Source: Bryum argenteum
Taxonomy: Eukaryota > Streptophyta > Bryopsida > Bryales > Bryaceae
Length of the DNA: 64,000 nucleotides
Reading direction: 5' to 3'
NCBI GenBank assembly: GCA_037043015.1
Contig: CM073322.1
Location: 3,979,601-4,043,600, forward strand
The notes under the pieces were generated by a model. That model saw only the letters and a program-made list of their open reading frames with translations. It was not told the DNA's origin and searched no databases. This document shows positions 12,721 to 23,879 of the stretch, piece after piece (position 1 is the stretch's first letter; each line of letters begins with the position of its first letter). The position numbers and the translations under genes are program-made.

Positions 12721-14640
12721 TTTGCTCCAATCCTATCACCGTGCTGTCATTCAATCCTTCACCTAAATTACGAAGATAGCCTCCTGTACAGGCCGAAACG
12801 CAGTACATGTACTTGGACTAAGATTCCGCATAAAAAGCATCCTACACATGTTGGCTCCGCTGACATTTAAAGAATCAATATCTTATGCAAGAACATGAAT
12901 GCCAAAAGCTGAGAATGCAAACAATTGGCCACCACTCTCCAGGACAATGGAGGCGCATTACAGCCTGGAAGTTACTGACGCCTTCAGCTCTCAGTACTCT
13001 CCTCAAAGTTTCATTTTAGACGTCAAACCCTCAACGATACTTTTCTAATTTCAATAGAATGAACCTCTCTGCACGCCGATCGATTGGAAGCTCGCCATTA
13101 TCAAAGAGAAAAATCAAGGCTTTAATCAAAGCCGAGCAAAACAAAAAAAAGAAAGCCTCAAACAATTCGATGACCCCGTGAGCTTAGACGGGGGAAATCA
13201 ACGGGATTACGTCACTTCACCTCAATCAACGTCTGGGCTCCCTGTGAGAGCATGTTCACCCGATCATTCCGAAAGAGTTCTCACTTCGCCAAAGCCTAAA
13301 AGATTACACCTCTGCTCTATGGTCCGACCTAGACCTACACAAATTTCACAATCACTGGTATCGCCGATCACTAAGAATGAGCTCGAGACTTTCACTTACC
13401 GAAATAGCTCGACCTCCGGAAACTCCAGCGCGGCAACGAGCGGTAAACAAAGTGGAAGCAGTGACGGAAATGAGCGAAATGGACTCAAAAGCAATAAGTC
13501 CACGCTCATGGGTTCATAGGCCCGGTAACTTGAACTGCCCCTACGAGCGTTTGTAGGGGGAGGGGCAGAGAGCCCCTAGTGTTGAATATAAATCGATTGG
13601 CGGGGCTCCGGGGTCCCCATGAAAGTTCAACCTCAATCTTAAAATCATATCGCACTTATTCATTAACTAAGGAAAAAAATTCTTTATTCTTTTTAATGCA
13701 TCTCAACGAAGAGAATATGAAAAGTAATTCTTATTTATAGCACTTCAAATATTGATGTAGAGATGGTATTTATTCCTTCACCAAATTCTTATGGTAATCT
13801 GCCAATAGGTTCATATATGGATTATAAATTCCAAGGAGTATGTCCCGAATGGAGTTTGGAACCGTAGGTCTCATTTTGAAATCAAAATCACCAAAAATGG
13901 TCTGGAGGTGCTTCTAATTGAAAATTCTTGGGTTCATAATTACGATCTTATTGGCTGTACGTGGCTCTAGAAAAGGTCCACATGAGGCGAAATGTAGTGA
14001 TTAGTTCAATGTAAACTTTAGGCCCAAGGCCTGATCACATCCATGTATTAAAAAAGTGAAAACCCTTGGTGATTGTTTGGGAGTCTATATATACAATCTT
14101 TAGACTCTATATATTTATATTTTTATAAATCCTCAACCCCTAAGTGCCCCAAGGTCTTTTTACTCTATACACATCATTATATTTGGAGTGTCATTAGTGA
14201 AAATGAAAGTGAGATTTTTAAATCTAAAACTTACATTATTTTGATACTTAGACGAATTGAGAGTGCATAAACATGAAAATTGCAATCTTCATATTACAAG
14301 CTTCCAAAAATACCAGGATCTTTAGGAGCTAAGGAGGAATTGGGATATTACAATAACTTTACATCTTGCAAGTATATCCACTAGATAAAGATTTTTATTT
14401 TCTGTTATAATTCTTGGAATGTTATTACTTCAATGAAATTGAGGTGAGACAACTTGTAATGTTATGAAACATTCAACTATGGTTGGTTGACCAATTTACT
14501 TTAGCGAAGTTATTCTATGCTCATAAATGGTGTACTTTATAATATCACTCTACTTTATACAATATCATTCATATTTCTCAATAGCACATTCAGATTCTTT
14601 GATAACACCTAGTTTCTGAATGGTCTTTGAGAAAGTTCAA
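12721..14640. other. 5' flank of FAM91 and AT-rich intergenic sequence
   Basis: About 12721-13640 is moderately GC-rich and is the likely promoter and 5' leader of FAM91. An open frame on the plus strand at 13178-13519 (Ser/Arg-rich) has no family motifs and lies in this leader region, so it is not called. 13640-14640 is AT-rich and shows no gene. Confidence 0.45.
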
Positions 14641-14909
14641 GAATGCTATCTCCACACAATATCGCCATTTTAGCAAAATTGGCCATGGTGTTTACAACAT
14701 CTTTGTGTTAGTTGTTGCTTAAGCAAAGTAATTGCGTGGAACTTGCTCTACCAATGTTTTCCTCCAAAAATAAGCAACGTTATATAGACTCATAGATGTG
14801 AGGCTAATATGTTGCTTGAACACGTTTCACGCAGTTGCTTCACTTGAGCAACATTTTCAAAAGATTGTTGCAAATAACAATGCATACTCTTTTTTTTCTA
14901 GTAAAGTGA
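14640..14909. mobile_element. Degenerate CACTA-type MITE (AACGTTGCT family)
   Basis: It contains several copies in both orientations of the word (A)GCAACGTT / AACATTGC seen in the intact element at 41011-41279. Its right end (CTCTTTTTTTTCTAGTAAAGTG) resembles CTCTTTTCTAGTAGTG at the end of that element. The left end is too decayed to place exactly. Probably an old, diverged copy of the same family. Confidence 0.5.
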
Positions 14910-15059
14910 TATTTTATACTTTTCACTGATGTAAAGTTGGTGTGTTGCACAAAAATGAAGACCTTTACAATGAATATATGAAGCCAAAGTTATGATTCAT
15001 ATTTCCTCAATTATATCAATGGAATCAATAAGATCTTACCAAAAGTTAGCAATCTAGTT

Positions 15060-15425
15060 ACTAACATTATTCCTTTCCTTAATGTGATTTACTAGTTCTC
15101 ACTTGGATAAATGGCTTAAAAACTAATCCTTACCGAGCTTGTATGTGAAACATGAAGTAAGTAATCAGATTAGAATTTAGTTTTATTTACAGTGGCTCTA
15201 ATCATTAATCATATGGCAACAATATATGGACCTAATAGGATGATATCATCTGGTCATGTAAGAAAAATATACAATACTCATATATGTATTAAAAGACAAA
15301 GTGGAGGGGACTCAACATCCTACATGAATAATTTCCATTCTTTAGTCTTCTAGTTTGAATTAAAATTGTTAATATCCACATGTTTCGAACCCAGCATAAG
15401 AGCAACCTTATCATATGCTATATGC
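15060..15425 (-). pseudogene. Decayed AP2-like gene remnant (copy A)
   Basis: 15331-15425 aligns along its length with exon 5 of the intact AP2-like gene (37796-37883) and its flanks: the order ATTTCCAT, GTCTTCT, TCCACATGTTTC, CCAGCATAA, CTTATCATATGC is kept with many substitutions. 15060-15180 weakly matches exon 6 (37500-37627; for example GGATAA..GGCTT). The frame is lost. Together with the upstream block at 16990-17230 this marks an ancient copy whose exons 1-4 are no longer recognisable. Confidence 0.5.
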
Positions 15426-16089
15426 ATTGGTATCAACAAGCATTATGTTAAGTCACTCTTAATGTTATAATCCATCATTCTACAAGTAGAAATCATGAAA
15501 AGATAAAGGAAACAACAATAATTTATGTGTAATTTTTTCATGGAAACGACTTATCAATATAGCATCAAAAAATTAACCAAAGGCCTTAATCATTAAAATG
15601 AGACAAATTGAAGTCTGATTTTAATCTCTTATATAAATAAATCATAGAATATGTTCATTAAAATAAGACATTTCAACAATTGAGACTATTAAATATTTTG
15701 TGAATTGGAACTTTGTATTAGAATTGAGAAAATGTTAGTATCTAAACATTTCACAGCATGCAATCCAAAGTCCACTATTTGCTAATTATGTTTGAGATTG
15801 GTTTAGCAATTAAAATTAGGCCTCTCAAAGTAACTCATACAATGTAACTTTTTACTGAATTAATATGGTATAAATTTTCAAGCTAGACACAATAAGTAAA
15901 TGCAAAGCCTATTTTGCACAACCTACTAGCTAGGCTTCTACAAAGTCAACTATACCATCCGTCAACTACTGAGTTATATTATAAAAAGGAAATGCAAAGT
16001 CCATTTTTTGGAACATTCTACAACATAAACAACTTCTACATCTTTAGCATTGCTTATCCCTCCGAACTAAATGTGTCATCGTCAATGTG

Positions 16090-16780
16090 AGTCGTAAACT
16101 CCTAATGTCTCTCACATTTGTCCTAATGATGATGTCAATTTGAGGGATTGGTATTGTTACTTTCGGATCCATAGTTCCTTCTCGCCCTTGTGGCTTCCAA
16201 GCTGTCATGATTCATTTTGTGCAAAACCATGTTGGATTCATTGCTCAATTTTTGCACCACACGTTCCATTTTTTCGTGTCCCAAATGTTCTACATATGTC
16301 TCCATGTTGGTATGTTTTTAGTTGTAAGAGTCCAACACTGAACTTGGATTATATGCAGATGACCGGGGTTTGTTCGTGTAAATAGGTTTGTTAGCGCTTT
16401 AGCAAGCCATAATGGCCTTGGATCATTCTTAGCAGAAGGCACTGTTGCAAAACATCCTGCAAACGTTTCGCAATTCACACGGAATGAAGCATGTGAGGGT
16501 GCATCCTCCGCATCCTCTTCCTCCAGTGTGCCCTCTCTATGCTTGTTATCGGCCTTCTCCTAAACGATTCTAAAAGTGGGCCAAAATCCATTAAGTAGAC
16601 TTTCATGTGGCTCAAGTGTTGCATTCAGAGCAGCTCTAACACCTTTCCAATAATCTTTTAAAAGATAATCTTTCATTATTATGTAATCTGAATTCTACAG
16701 AAGAATCATTGTTTGCAATTCCCGTCCAGTGTGCAATAAAACCATTTAACTCTTTCTAAATTTCATTAAGTGCACACATT
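16090..16780 (-). pseudogene. Broken coding sequence of unknown family
   Basis: On the minus strand one frame reads as continuous protein of over 200 residues, interrupted by several in-frame stops. Readable blocks in order: KDYWKGVRAALNATLEPHE, LNGFWPTFRIV (stop), EKADNKHREGTLEEEDAED, FRVNCETFAGCFATVPSAK, DPRPLWLAKALTNLF, GHLHIIQVQCW, then IWDTKKWNVWCKN (stop), MNPTWFCTK (stop) and WKPQGREGT. The acidic stretch followed by a CxxFAGCFATV block and PLWLAKAL gives the impression of a once-real protein, perhaps from a transposon or a plant-specific gene. I do not recognise it. It lies between remnants of AP2 copy A. Confidence 0.6.
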
Positions 16781-16989
16781 TTACAGTGGACTAGAGGTAG
16801 AGAATTACCTATGGGAACTTTCGATTGACCGTCATCACTCTCACATAACTAGCAAATCCGCTTGCCGTGCTCTCGTAGCCAAATCAAGTCTCTTACTACA
16901 CAAAATCTTGTACTATATCAAACTTATGGCAACCCTTTGGAATCCACGTAGAAATTGAATCGCGAATACGTTAGCATAACTGAAAAACC

Positions 16990-17230
16990 AGCTCTATACA
17001 GTCGGGCAGGACTTAATTTGCGCGTTGACAGCGGCTGTGAACAGTACCTGATTTGATGCGACCCTGCCTACGTGAACTCCCCCTCTCCTCCTGCCCCATG
17101 GCCCCATGCCTTGCCGCTTGAGTGTAACTCAATCATTCACATTCACTCAGTGTGTTAGTATTGAATTATGAACAAACTGAAGTGTATTTTACCGATATGA
17201 GGTCGACCATTCGGTTTGGAAGGAATATGA
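16990..17230 (-). promoter_or_regulatory. AP2-cluster upstream block, copy 1
   Basis: This is a conserved block that precedes the AP2-like copies (reading on the minus strand it lies 5' of exon 1). Shared words on the plus strand include TTAATTTGCGCGTTGACAGC, GGCTGTGAACAGTAC, CCCCATGGCC, GTGTAACTCAATCATTCA and TTTTACCGATATGAGGTCG. Related blocks lie at about 20640-20880, 28080-28350 and 39895-40080. It is likely the promoter or 5' leader, duplicated with each gene copy. Confidence 0.6.
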
Positions 17231-17239
17231 TTGTATAGA

Positions 17240-18055
17240 TCTTTGTTGATGTTATGTGAAGCTTTAGATTGGAAATTAAAGTAACAAATTTAATATTGCA
17301 ATGGAAATGTCTTTAACCAGAAAATTGTTCACCTTCATCTCATCTATTAACACACTTGCAACAAAAAGAGTTATGAAGAGAAATTATTGGAGCCCTCTCA
17401 TGTCAGTAGCCAAGTAGCATAGGAATGGTGAAAACCGCCAAAAAATTTACAAAGGAAAAGTAGTTCATATCTAGTTCCTATGCACTCAAACCTATGCCTT
17501 ATAATCAAATCATCTTCGATTTAATTACGATTCCTACCACTAAAAGTGGACTCTTGATGGATTCTATCTCAAAAACTAATAAAAAGTTGAAATCCAATAG
17601 TGGATGAAGGGGATATAGCTCCTCAAAAGTCATCCATTTTCCACTTTTTTCATGTTAAGAACATCATTGCAAATCTAATACCAAAATTATTTGGATCAAA
17701 AATCTTCCAACTACAAATTTGTTAGAAATTATTTCAACTTTTCAAGGTCTTAATTAATTATGCACAAGACTTTCATGAGAAAATATTCACTAATTCACAT
17801 AATAGGCATGCAATATTGAAACATGCCCCATTTTTGATAACTCGTAAACAAAAGCTACCTTCTCTAATGTACATGCCATGAAGTCATACTTCATTTTAAG
17901 AGACTCTTATTTTCACCACACAAAATAGATTTGATTTGGTACACAATGTTACACGTAATTTCATCAAAAACAAAGTTTGGATGAAGAATCTATGGCTCTT
18001 CAAAGTTTCTGCCCTTCATCCGAAATTAATGTAGAAAAACAAAATTGGTGTCGTT
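17240..18055 (-). mobile_element. TTAA-family element, truncated (family A)
   Basis: This is an inverted relative of the element at 58529-59500. It contains ATGGCTCTTCAAAGTTTCTG and ends GTCGTTTAGGGGTTA. The other end is not clear and the TTAA is degraded to TTAC. A closely related stretch follows the upstream block at 40081-40712, and a partial one follows 28350, so it appears to have been carried along when the AP2 unit was duplicated. Confidence 0.6.
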
Positions 18056-18059
18056 TAGG

Positions 18060-18785
18060 GGTTACAGCACCGCAAGCGGAAAAGCTTAGTGACACAAAAT
18101 CAAGCAAGCATTGATATAACTATCGCAACAAAAGAAGTCTCACGTGTAGCAGTAGATTTCATATGTAGAGCAATTATTAGTATATATTGTGATACAATTA
18201 TTTTTTTGAGGTCTACCCTCTCTTTTAAGCCTTTAACCTCCATGAACACTGTTTGTAAGTTTATATACAAATACATATGTAATAATTTCTAACATACTTA
18301 CCCTTTCCAAAAGCACTCACTTTTCTTATTCAAAGAACTATAATTCTATAATCTCATATTCTCATGTCGTTGCCTCGTTGGTGCATATCATTTTTTCACA
18401 TCCTCTTACACCTTGGCTCTCAAAGAAGAGTAAACTCAAGGTTGATGATGGTTTAGGCCACTTGTACATAGAGATTGAGAAATATGATAGAAAACAAAGT
18501 CTTGAAGGGGTACTAAGGAAAATGAGGTGATAAGAAGCTATGTCCACACTCCTCTTGCTTGACAAGGAGGACAAAAAACTCTTGATTGCTCACATTAACA
18601 TTGCCCTTTGACTACAACTATTTTGTGAAAACGCCACATCAAGCGAATCAACAATTCAATTCTCCTAGGAACGTCATTTTTCCATCCTACCTTTTAAGAA
18701 AAAAATGTGAAACCTAGTCACTAGTCTTAGTGCACCTCCAATTTCTAAAGCTATCATGTTAACATGCACATAATCTTAAAACAGG
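18060..18785. other. AT-rich sequence, no gene recognised
   Basis: Between the truncated TTAA-family element and AP2 copy B. Short open frames on both strands have no motifs. I see nothing that can be named. Confidence 0.4.
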
Positions 18786-18789
18786 CACA

Positions 18790-20460
18790 TGACCCTGCCT
18801 GGTCAAGGTTCGGCTCACCTTTACTGCAGTCGCGGCGGAGTTGGTAACCTCAGTAGCAGTCACTGTCGCCATCCGAGGCTTCATGGTACTCAAGGTCCAT
18901 GGTCGTCTCGCTCATGGTCCTAGTAGCGGGATCGTCCATATTACCTCTTGACGCCCTGAAAAATCTTCCTCACGACGGATGGAATGTCAAACAGGCTCAT
19001 CAAAAAATGGCTCCAACTAACAACGTCGACACAACAACGCTGGCAATAACCGACAACGCCAAGAGCTTTATGCTTCGAGGCCGAAAGTTGAATTGTGGCT
19101 CACCAGGAAGAGCAGCAGCAAAGCAGCTGGCGTCCACCGAGCAGCAGCAAAACAGCCGGGGTCCACCTAGCTTCAATTTTTTTAGAATATGCGTTAACGA
19201 CCCAGCTTCCAGGTCACACTCTTGCGCTCGATACGAGTATGATATCAAAGATGTATTGTACAGTGGAGGACGTCCTTGGATCACCGCGGGAGCGAAGAAG
19301 GTGCAGAAAAGCAGGCTGCAGGCGAGGTGGAGCTATCTTTCCAAGTTGATGATATACTTGAACAAAATGCTTCAAGTCTGAGCTGATGGTTCCCTGGGGA
19401 AAGATTGTACGTTGTAAAAACTATCACTGGCAGGAGCTCATTGGTTTGCACACCGCCTGCTAAATCAACTGCATAATGGCGATGGGAGCTCTCTCTGGCG
19501 TGTAGCACAGTAGTCATCAATCAACTGAAGTCATCAATCAAGTGAAAGAAAAGGCGACTGTGTGTGGGTATTACCTGCCACTCATGCCCTGCCACTCATT
19601 CATTGGCGACGCGACCCAACCCGGCCGTGCGTCCGCCAGTCACATACCTACTGCCTTTCCCCACTACTCGACCTCACTCTTAGTTGGTGAATCTAGCTCT
19701 CGAACTCTCCTTGCCGCTCCTTCACTAATCTGCACGCGCAAGAGTTTGTATCAAACTAATCTCAACATTGTAGTCATCCACAAGCAAATATCAGAATGGT
19801 TAAACCTTGGTGAGTCAAGTTCGCCTTCTTACAGCATACCTAGGCGTGAATCTCTTTGAGCCTACTGTGATATGTTCACGCCACGTAGATGGTCCCACAC
19901 GTGATTTGAAAACAAACTGGAACCCTTCTGCGTTTCAGATACTCATGCATGGTGTGGTGTTCTTGGTGGCAGTCGGATTGGACCAAACCTCTACGGCGGG
20001 TCATGCTTGTAGACTGGACTAAAGCTCGTAGCAAGTCGGCCAGGGTTAGTGAAATAAGGTGCGACAGGGCAGCACTAGTTTTCCAAGCAGCCGATGTAGT
20101 GATGGGACCGATCGTAGCCGGCTAGGGTTGGTGCTGAACGCACACCGATATGTTAAACTCAGATTTATCACGACCTCTGCTAGCTGTGGTAGAATCTGAG
20201 GCCCCTGGCAGCCATGGAAAGCGGTGCACGGTCGGGAGCAGGGAATGCCCATGCAGAGATTGAAGGAAGTCGCTCTCGCGCGTGCGTCGTGATGTTGTTC
20301 CCAACCATGGCTGCGTGTGTCGTGATTCATTGTCTATGGAGTGCATGTACCGGTGGCACTAAAACTCTAAATAGTCCAGAGCACAGAAAAAGCCACTCAG
20401 AGCGTCTGGATCAAAAGAAACTACAAAAAGATTGATGAACTAGTCAGATGTACAACATGC
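18790..20460 (-). pseudogene. AP2-like copy B: first exon split by an insertion
   Basis: 18790-18935 matches the 3' half of exon 1 of the intact gene (39011-39165), including the donor-flanking GGTTCGGCTCACCTTTACTG. 19946-20460 matches the 5' half (39170-39650). About 1 kb of unrelated sequence lies between. Stops and frameshifts break the frame (for example in the region matching the Arg-Gly-Gly-Asn-Asp segment). No downstream AP2-domain exons are found to the left of 18790. This is a dead copy. Confidence 0.75.
18936..19945. mobile_element. About 1.0-kb insertion in AP2 copy B
   Basis: This sequence is absent from the matching position of the intact gene (around 39165-39170) and is GC-richer than the surrounding repeats. 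Both strands have open frames: plus 18899-19381 contains YEYDIKDVLYSGGRPWITAG; minus 19284-19000 ends in a hydrophobic run (LLALSVIASVVVSTLLVGAI). I cannot assign either. No clear inverted repeats or target duplication were found, so the mechanism is unknown; a captured gene fragment is possible. Confidence 0.4.
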
Positions 20461-20639
20461 GCGACAAGAACTCAGCCCTCGGGGTTAGAACCGGAGCACG
20501 AACAGTTCGGTTGAGTCGGGGAAGAGTCGGGGAGGAGAGGCTACCCTGCAGCGCAAGCGTTGGGAGCAGCAAACGGATGCAATTGAGGTGTGATGAAGTT
20601 GCGAGAGACAGGCACATCGAGGTAGGATTTTGTACCGAT

Positions 20640-20880
20640 CGTGTGGCCCGTTAGTAGGTCTGCCCGGCCCTCCATTGACCACAGCCGGGCGGGCCTTAAT
20701 TTGCGCGTTGACAGCGGGTGTGAACATCTGCTTTGTTGTGACCCTGCTTCATCTCCCTCGCTCGTGCCCCATGGCCTGTCGCTTTAGTGTATCTCAATCA
20801 TTCACTCAGTGTGTATTGCATTATCACGAAGCTAAAGTCTATTTTTTTTTCCCTATGAGGTCGGTCGGTTATTGGGTTTT
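20640..20880 (-). promoter_or_regulatory. AP2-cluster upstream block, copy 2
   Basis: This is the same block as 16990-17230, placed 5' of copy B. It carries GGCCTTAATTTGCGCGTTGA, GCGGGTGTGAACA, GCCCCATGGCC and GTATCTCAATCATTCACTCAG. At 20884 it passes abruptly into the C-terminal-exon sequence of the next copy, which marks the junction between two tandem units. Confidence 0.6.
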
Positions 20881-20883
20881 TTT

Positions 20884-22210
20884 GAGCAACTGCAGGTGCA
20901 CCTTTCAACCAGATGTTATGGACAAAAAGCTGCTCGCTTGTGCTGGTGCATCTGGACCCTTTGGATACAGACTCAACGACCATGAATCTTGTATACCAGT
21001 TGTATTGCAGGGTGAATTATGCATTTGACCTTATGCTGTGCGCACGCAGGTCGCAGGCTTGTGAGCTCTTGTCTGCAACAGGTGGAAATGGCAGTCATGC
21101 GATCCCGATCCCAGATTGCAACAACTCCTCACTAGAGGATTGTTGTTTCTTCATTCACTTACACTCATAGAGCATTTCAGAAATTTTTGGCCATCGTTGT
21201 TGAGATTTGCCTCTAACGATATCGACCAGGGATTATTACTCATTCCAGTCTAATCCCTAGCCTGCAAGCCTATTAGGACAGAGGACGCTTCGGACTGCCT
21301 TTGCTTTGCATGACTGCCTTTTGCTTTGCATGACTGCCTTTTGCTTTGCATTTCCCTTTTCGTGACCCATCCTGTATCACGTGACAAGCACTCATGTACC
21401 TGATGTCCAAAATCTAGAAATATGAGAACGTGCACGCCATAGTTGTGAAACAGCAGATGAGACCATTCATGGTTAAGTGAGTGGTACAGCTCACCTAAAC
21501 TGGGGTCTTGCGGGAGCTGATGATCCCGCAGCCGTCACTCTGGCAATCTGAGGCGTCATGATACTCCAGGTCTGTGGTTGTCTCAGTCATTGTCCTCACG
21601 GAATTGACCATGGTATCGCTTGCGGTAGAAGAGTTGGACGCAACCTCCAGAACGCGGCGTTTGTAGGCTGGACTCAAGTCCGTGGCAATCGGTCAGGGTC
21701 AGTGAAATATGGTGCGGCAGGGTTAGACTGGTTCTCTTGGCCAAGACACCGCGGGCTCTGTAATTGCTGGTGGTACCACGTGAGAAACTCAGTTAAAGAA
21801 CGACCTAAGGCCTGGAAGTGTCTAAGGAGTCTGGCCGTCTTACCAAGCGGGGCACGGTCGGGAGCATGGAACGGCTAAGCTCGAAAGGAAGACGGTGTTC
21901 GGCGTGCGTCGTGAATCTGAACCATAGCAGTATGACGTCAGATGCACGCACCTGTTTCTAGCCTTGTTAATAATGCATTAAGAACGATCGGTTCGACTGT
22001 GAGAAATAGCATGAAACAACGAAAAACATGAAAGTAGCCTACCATATCAAACATAATAGCAAGCGAATCTTACACACACCGTTCAGACCAGAGCAAGCAC
22101 CTGTAACACACGAAACAGACACTCAGACACTGAAACTCAAAATTCCCTCGAACTCACTCGAGAAAGACCTCCAAGAGCACAAATGGGTGGGGAATACCCT
22201 GCAGTGCAAG
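20884..22210 (-). pseudogene. AP2-like copy C lacking DNA-binding exons
   Basis: From right to left: exon 1 (about 21900-21500; SPAYKRRVLEV, TTTDLEYHDASDCQSD), a shortened exon 2 start (about 21400-21285), then directly last-exon sequence (about 21160-20884). No AP2-domain exons are present. The codon at the exon 1 donor is TAG instead of AAG, so the frame stops exactly at the splice junction. Layout matches the copy at 41904-43318, so the AP2-less structure arose before these two copies separated. Confidence 0.7.
21291..21352 (+). repeat. Tandem 20/21-bp triplet in exon 2 remnant
   Basis: TGACTGCCTTTTGCTTTGCA occurs about three times in a row; the sister copy at 42440-42470 has a single unit. 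On the gene strand it encodes a Lys/Ala/Gln-rich stretch. Confidence 0.85.
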
Positions 22211-22216
22211 TAAACC

Positions 22217-22395
22217 TACCCCGAATAGTAGAGAACTAGGTTGAAACAACATGTTGAAACAACATTTTGCCAAAAATGTTGTTTCAACCGCCCCAAAATC
22301 TAAATGTTGTTTCAACCAGTAGTGCCAGAGAACACTTGAGGGTTGAAACAACATTTTCCTTGTTAGGTTGTTTTAACAATGTTGTTTCAACCATA
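22217..22395. mobile_element. CACTA-like mini-element with GTTGAAACAACAT repeats
   Basis: The word GTTGAAACAACAT occurs repeatedly in both orientations. One end at about 22300-22325 reads, reverse-complemented, CACTACTGGTTGAAACAACA, typical of CACTA termini followed by subterminal repeats. The left end (about 22231, GAACTAGGTTGAAACAACAT) is degenerate. It sits where AP2 copy C stops matching its sister copy. Confidence 0.5.
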
Positions 22396-23572
22396 AGTTC
22401 TTCTTCTTCCGCACTGATTATAAATTGTGAAGTATAGAATGATTAGTCTAAAATTGACAAGCTTTTAATAGAGCAACTCATTGATAAATTGACAAGGTCC
22501 TTCTTATAAGTTTTGAATCGCTTGAAAAATGAAAATTGTTATTAATAACATAATACTCAATATTTTACAAGTTCATGTAGTACCATTTAATTGCTTTAGT
22601 TTTCCAATGAGCGATAGGTGTTTACATTTTGAAACTTCACAAAATTTATGCAAGAAAGCTTCAACATCACTATTGATATACATTTACTTAGTACAAGACA
22701 TGAATTATTTGGTGCTTACAAAGATTTTAGAATGAACTCCAACACTAACGTAATTCGGTACAAATGGTAACACATGCACTCATTACCAGACATAATTTTG
22801 TATGGTAAGGCCATTTGTGTTGCACTTTTAGGAGCTTTATGCAACAAGGTTTAGAACTAATATAGTCTTTGGCATCATTGATAGTTGGATTATCTTTGCT
22901 TCTATGCTTAATCCTACCAAATTGAGACATGACAACATGGTGACAAGTGCACTTGCTTGTTGTGCAAAAACTTTTTGTATCTCATCTAGGTGCAACAAAC
23001 TCTACCGAATGAATCTAGTCTAAGTATGGTGTAGTTGATAGTCGCATTTTCTATTGTATAGGTGAAAATAATAGTAAATTTGATATTTCTTTCAAACAAA
23101 TGCTAGGCCAACACTACAAATCATAACATTAACTAACTATGTTATATGTTATATTAAGTATTTTATACCTATGTGGCTATGTGTAGGCTCAATTTAAGAC
23201 ATTTGTCAATATTTAACTTATGGTCAATGAACTTTTTTGAACGATACGTATGAAAATGGCTCTTTTCGGGTTTCTACAGGTTTTGGAACGGCCGTTCGCA
23301 AAATGCGCGTTTTCAATATATGTTTAAATGGTGGCTGTCACTAGTATAATTTCCTGTACTATTTTAAAATTTTAATGAAATTATAAAAATACATAATATT
23401 CACAAATTTGGTAGTTTAATAAAGAAAATGGGTAGTAGCATGTCATGCGCCGTTGCCACATTTTATTACATGATTACGTCTCATCTAGACATTTTCACCT
23501 CCACTTGTCCCGTGGACATACATAATTACATACTTGTTATTGGAGGATTTTCATCTACAAACGACCACACGT
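22396..23572. other. AT-rich sequence, no gene recognised
   Basis: Only short frames are present. I see no motif or transposon end. Confidence 0.4.
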
Positions 23573-23765
23573 TCGTCGACCCAATGTTCGTTCGACCGTA
23601 TGTGCGACCAAACGTGCGACCAAACTCGACCAAATGTGCGACGAAACTCATTCAACCAAACGTGCGACCAAACTCAACCAAACGTGCAACCAAACTCAAC
23701 CAAACGTGCGACCAAACGTTTGACCAAATGTTCGACCAAATGTTGGACCAAACGTTCGTGCGTCT
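23573..23765 (+). repeat. Short-period minisatellite (CCAAACGTGCGA units)
   Basis: An irregular array of 10-11-bp units, CCAAACGTGCGA / CCAAACTCAA / CCAAATGTTCGA, alternating in a higher-order unit of about 21-22 bp. It is open in two frames but the peptide (VRPNVRPNSTK type) is simply the repeat translated. CpG is frequent compared with the flanks. Confidence 0.8.
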
Positions 23766-23879
23766 TGTCTCCCCTTAATGGTCCGTGTCCCCGTTCCCAA
23801 CCCACTTAAGGCCATGTTGATGTATTTTTGTGCTTCACACATGTTCTATAAATTGACATCTACCAGCATCCGAGTTTAC

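Noticed and set aside
13178-13519. Plus-strand Ser-rich frame of 113 residues
   Set aside because: It lies in the GC-richer 5' flank of FAM91, has no family motifs and no splice support.
23428-23809. Frames with VRPNVRPNSTK or CDQTQPN repeats
   Set aside because: Simple translation of the 11-bp minisatellite.
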